The notes under the pieces are model-generated. The model saw only the letters and a list, made by a program, of their open reading frames with translations, was not told the DNA's origin and searched no databases. Position numbers and translations under genes: made by a program. A DNA stretch of 8,749 nucleotides from Clostridia bacterium. Lineage in GTDB: Bacteria > Bacillota > Clostridia > Christensenellales > DTU072. The stretch is from positions 1-8,749 of the forward strand of contig JAQVTZ010000078.1 in the NCBI GenBank assembly GCA_028699795.1, given 5' to 3'. The stretch's first letter is position 1, and each line of letters starts with the position of its first letter. This document shows, in pieces, positions 6,184-8,749 of the stretch.

Positions 6184-8749
6184 AGGAGACAACCTATTAA
6201 CGGAGGAAATCCGATTGTTTCGCCTATTTTAGATTCTGTTAGCGTAACCCGTAAAAACAGTACCTATAAAGATACCGAAAACACGCTTTGTCTTATGTTG
6301 GACGGCGCCGTTTGCGAGCCCGTCATCATTACGCTTCAGTTTACCAATCAATCCAATCTCGATATTTATTCCGTACAAATCAATTCCATAGATTACGACA
6401 AAGCTTCTTTTTTAAGTGGTCATACACCCAACAAAGTGCAAATCGAAGTAAATCCGCTCTTTAAAAGCGCGGGCAATTATAGTTTTGAGATCACCGAAAT
6501 CAATTACAGTACGGGCACAAATATCAAAACGATACAAGACCTCGAACCTGTTTCGGTTCCTGTTCGGGTTGCCCCAAATTTTCAAGTTACATTGGATATG
6601 ACACAGGCGGAATGTGCACCGGAGGAGCAAATTGAAACGGTAAACGAAGTAGATTTTATGAGCAACCTTGTTTTTTTAAGCGGTAATTATGCCATGAATA
6701 CGGTCGCGCCCGAGGGGTACGGTTTCGTAGGATGGTTTACCGACCCCGAACCCGATATCTCTAAGGATAAGAAATATAGTAGTATGGATTCTTATGAGTT
6801 TTATACCGAAAAAACCTTTTATGCTATATATGAGTGTTTGTATACTTATGTGGCAGATGCCGCAACGGGGACTACGACGATCACGGGACTTACCGATACT
6901 GGCAAAGAAGAAACGGAGCTGTATCTTCCAGATTCACTTGGCGGATATTCTGTTAAATATATAGGACAAAGAGCGTTCGAGGGGTCAATCTTTACCTATA
7001 TAGAATGCAATCCCTCTCTCATTGTTATAAAAAACCGCGCTTTCAAGGACTGCGGCGCGCTAAGAGGAATATTCTTAAACGACGGACTGGTGGAGATCGA
7101 GAGTCTTGCGTTTTCTGGTTGTACCAGAATCGACAGAATGCCGAGGTTCCCGTCTTCGCTTACGACATTGGGTATCAAAGCATTCGAGTATTGCGGATGG
7201 ACTACCTACAAAATGGATGAAACAAATAGAGATTTTGAGGATACCTTGTTCTTACCCAATACCTTGCTGAATATCGGAGATAGTTGCTTCCAATACAGTA
7301 CTTTTAAAAAAGTATATTTCGAAGATTACGGAGAAGCCGCTCCAACCGAAGTAGCTTTCGGTATGGCGTTATTTTATCGTTCTTACGCGATAGAAACGGT
7401 ATGGACAAGCGCAATTTATACGGGCGACCATAATAATCCATTTAATAAAGGCGCAAATGGCATAAGAAGAATCCCGTCGCAGTGTTTCCAATATTGTAAC
7501 GCACTTGATGAGGTGGCGCTTAGCGAAGGTTTGCAAGAGATCGGCACCGAAGCGTTCATGTGCGTTGCGGGCAATATGAAAAACTTTACTTCGGTTACAC
7601 TGCCCGACTCCCTTGTTTCTATCGCATCCTATGCCTTTGCCAATGTGCCAATTGCCTCGCTCAATTTCAGGTCTCAAGAGGGAAGCAGTTTAATTACAAT
7701 CGGAGATTACGCATTTCAAGTATCCAATCTATCGGGCAGGCTGGACCTTTACACGCCAAATCTAATGAATTATGGCAAATCTCCATTTTGGGGAAGTATT
7801 GATATCACTTCGATATTTTTGCATACCGATTATGCGCCTTACTTCAAAGCAAGTAATACCAATACCGTACAGAATTTAAATCCCGCAATAAAATATTATG
7901 TACCCAAAGCAAAACTAGGTCAATACGAAAATGAATGGCAAGTGGTTTTCGATATCTACGGACTAGGCACGACTTATACTCCTTTAATTCACGCGATGGA
8001 AGACATCACGGACGACGGTAAATACTCTTATAAGATAGAAACTTACGATGGGGATACTTTCATTACTCTTACCAATATTTTTAGTGTCGCGGGAGATTCG
8101 GTTATAATAGAAGATACTTTAACAATTAACGGGTATCCCAACCCCTTACCTATTAAAAAGATAGGCAGTATGGTCGCTGGTAAAGATGTGGTGAGCGTGA
8201 AATTCGATAATCCCAATAATATTATAGAAATCAAAGCAGACGCATTCAACGGTTGTAATTCGCTGGCAGAATTTTGTTCAAACGCAAGCGGGCAAACGGG
8301 CAGTAAGTTTGAAGATTTTGGAAGTCTTGTGACAATAGGGGATAACGCATTCTACGGTACCGCATTAACAAGGTTTGTTGCGCACGCTAGCTTGAAAAAA
8401 ATAGGGAACGCCGCTTTCTGCAACTCCAATCTCAATTTTGTCATGATTTCGGGCAGTTATACAGGCGAAAACAGTATGTTTATCGATGTAAACGCTTTCG
8501 AATACTGCGACAGCCTCGATACGGTCGTTTTGGGAGACAGGGTAAAGACGATAGGGTCGAATGCATTTGCCTATTGCGGCGCGCTGGGCACATTCGTCAT
8601 GGAACATACGGAGTTCCCTTCCTTTGCACGCGGAAGTCTCAGCTCGATAGGTATACTGGGCAACAACAATACGGTGACTACCATCTATGCCACAGCGCAA
8701 TTGATTGCCTACAAAAACACGATACAAAACGGCGGCAATGATATCACCT
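6112..8749 (+). CDS. Surface lipoprotein with BspA-like leucine-rich repeats (3' partial)
   Basis: An open frame of 879 codons runs off the right edge without a stop. Residues 1-24 form a lipoprotein signal (MKKKYR, long hydrophobic core, FAVSC), so the mature protein should begin at lipid-modified Cys24 on the outer face of the membrane. Residues 40-170 are a beta-rich domain with no firm family. Residues 187-241 resemble a Listeria-Bacteroides repeat (GYGFVGWFTDP, then TFYAIYE). Two modules follow, about 243-620 and 632-879, made of LRR_5/BspA-type repeats marked by I-G-x-x-A-F-x-x-C, with 14 [AC]-F anchors. Known BspA-like proteins bind host or matrix proteins or other bacteria; that role here is inferred. 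The gene follows the giant surface protein gene by 61 bases on the same strand and is probably co-transcribed. No enzyme motif is visible. Confidence 0.93.
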   Translation, partial: MKKKYRLFLFIIMLVIIAVFAVSCRRQPINGGNPIVSPILDSVSVTRKNSTYKDTENTLCLMLDGAVCEPVIITLQFTNQSNLDIYSVQINSIDYDKASFLSGHTPNKVQIEVNPLFKSAGNYSFEITEINYSTGTNIKTIQDLEPVSVPVRVAPNFQVTLDMTQAECAPEEQIETVNEVDFMSNLVFLSGNYAMNTVAPEGYGFVGWFTDPEPDISKDKKYSSMDSYEFYTEKTFYAIYECLYTYVADAATGTTTITGLTDTGKEETELYLPDSLGGYSVKYIGQRAFEGSIFTYIECNPSLIVIKNRAFKDCGALRGIFLNDGLVEIESLAFSGCTRIDRMPRFPSSLTTLGIKAFEYCGWTTYKMDETNRDFEDTLFLPNTLLNIGDSCFQYSTFKKVYFEDYGEAAPTEVAFGMALFYRSYAIETVWTSAIYTGDHNNPFNKGANGIRRIPSQCFQYCNALDEVALSEGLQEIGTEAFMCVAGNMKNFTSVTLPDSLVSIASYAFANVPIASLNFRSQEGSSLITIGDYAFQVSNLSGRLDLYTPNLMNYGKSPFWGSIDITSIFLHTDYAPYFKASNTNTVQNLNPAIKYYVPKAKLGQYENEWQVVFDIYGLGTTYTPLIHAMEDITDDGKYSYKIETYDGDTFITLTNIFSVAGDSVIIEDTLTINGYPNPLPIKKIGSMVAGKDVVSVKFDNPNNIIEIKADAFNGCNSLAEFCSNASGQTGSKFEDFGSLVTIGDNAFYGTALTRFVAHASLKKIGNAAFCNSNLNFVMISGSYTGENSMFIDVNAFEYCDSLDTVVLGDRVKTIGSNAFAYCGALGTFVMEHTEFPSFARGSLSSIGILGNNNTVTTIYATAQLIAYKNTIQNGGNDIT
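6229..6621 (+). other. N-terminal beta-rich domain of the lipoprotein
   Basis: Residues 40-170 alternate short polar and hydrophobic strands, as in an Ig-like or cohesin-like sandwich (VIITLQFTNQSNLDIYSVQI at about 71-90). The segment SAGNYSFEITEINY (119-132) has the same A-G-x-Y ... N-Y closing signature as the units in the neighbouring giant protein. I cannot assign a named family. Confidence 0.4.
6670..6834 (+). other. Listeria-Bacteroides-type (InlB B-repeat-like) unit
   Basis: Residues 187-241. The core E-G-Y-G-F-V-G-W-F-T-D-P (201-212), followed 23 residues later by T-F-Y-A-I-Y-E (235-241), matches the family pattern G-Y-x-F-x-G-W-x-x-D ... x-Y-A-x-W, with Tyr in place of the final Trp. 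A single copy is present, directly before the leucine-rich modules, which is a common arrangement in clostridial surface proteins. Confidence 0.65.
6838..7971 (+). repeat. BspA-like leucine-rich repeat module 1
   Basis: Residues 243-620. It opens with the usual entry strand (YTYVAD ... TTTITG ... LPDSLGGYSVKYIG). The A-F or C-F anchors have Phe at 289, 311, 334, 358, 393, 459, 482, 509 and 535. Spacing is mostly 22-27 residues, with insertions before 393 and 459. Several carry the Cys three residues after Phe (C314, C337, C361, C462). The module closes with the capping pattern V-P-x-x-x-L-x-x-Y-x-x-x-W (597-609). Confidence 0.8.
8005..8749 (+). repeat. BspA-like leucine-rich repeat module 2 (runs off the window)
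   Basis: Residues 632-879. A second entry strand (YSYKIETYDG, about 638-647; LTINGYPNPLPIKKIG, 670-685) restarts the fold. Its anchors have Phe at 712, 747, 769, 796 and 819, with Cys at 715, 799 and 822. Near the right edge TTIYATAQLIAYKNTI (856-871) resembles the capping segment that closes module 1, so the module may be almost complete at the window end. Confidence 0.75.

Noticed and set aside
108..6630. Several open frames of 60-130 codons on the minus strand and in other plus frames inside the two large genes
   Set aside because: They overlap long, continuous frames with clear signal peptides and repeat domains, and their translations show no domain order, so they are shadow frames.
1..8749. 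CRISPR array, tRNA or rRNA gene, insertion sequence, toxin-antitoxin or defence module
   Set aside because: No regularly spaced identical repeats, transposase, structured RNA gene or nuclease motif is visible; two coding regions fill nearly all of the window.

Overview
The window holds two large genes for secreted, surface-anchored proteins, both on the + strand, plus what is probably the last 36 codons of a third gene at the left edge. Nothing in it looks like core metabolism, an RNA gene, a mobile element or a CRISPR array. The genes use the standard bacterial code: tryptophan is TGG throughout and no in-frame TGA occurs in more than 2,800 codons. They have AG-rich Shine-Dalgarno sites and a moderate, somewhat AT-leaning base composition (judged by eye). 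A lipoprotein signal, a single-span membrane anchor, and GLUG-like, MBG-like, Listeria-Bacteroides-type and BspA-like leucine-rich repeats together suggest an anaerobic, gut-type Bacillota (Clostridia-like) genome, probably from a metagenome. That assignment is inferred from protein style; no marker gene is present.

Layout. Positions 1-111 are an open frame ending in TAG, and this stop overlaps the ribosome binding site of the next gene. Positions 123-6050 encode a 1975-residue protein. It has an N-terminal signal peptide, two related beta-helix-like modules (residues about 41-220 and 336-545) and an unassigned aromatic-rich middle. A long array of about 80-100-residue beta-sandwich units follows (residues about 820-1825), marked by a recurring [DN]-[AV]-G-x-Y ... 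N-Y signature. The protein ends with an Asp/Glu/Asn linker, a glycine-zipper membrane helix and a short basic tail. It has no LPXTG sortase signal. After 61 bases, positions 6112-8749 encode at least 879 residues of a lipoprotein that runs off the right edge. It has a lipobox with Cys24, a beta-rich N-terminal domain, one Listeria-Bacteroides-type repeat and two successive modules of BspA-like (LRR_5) leucine-rich repeats.

The genes are tightly spaced, have no visible terminator between them, and each has its own ribosome binding site, so they look like one transcription unit. The inferred joint role is display of two long adhesive or binding proteins on the outer face of the cytoplasmic membrane, one held by a transmembrane helix and one by a lipid. 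The ligand cannot be read from the sequence. I see no enzyme active site, toxin, nuclease or defence module, so this is an unusual surface-protein locus and not a demonstrable new system.
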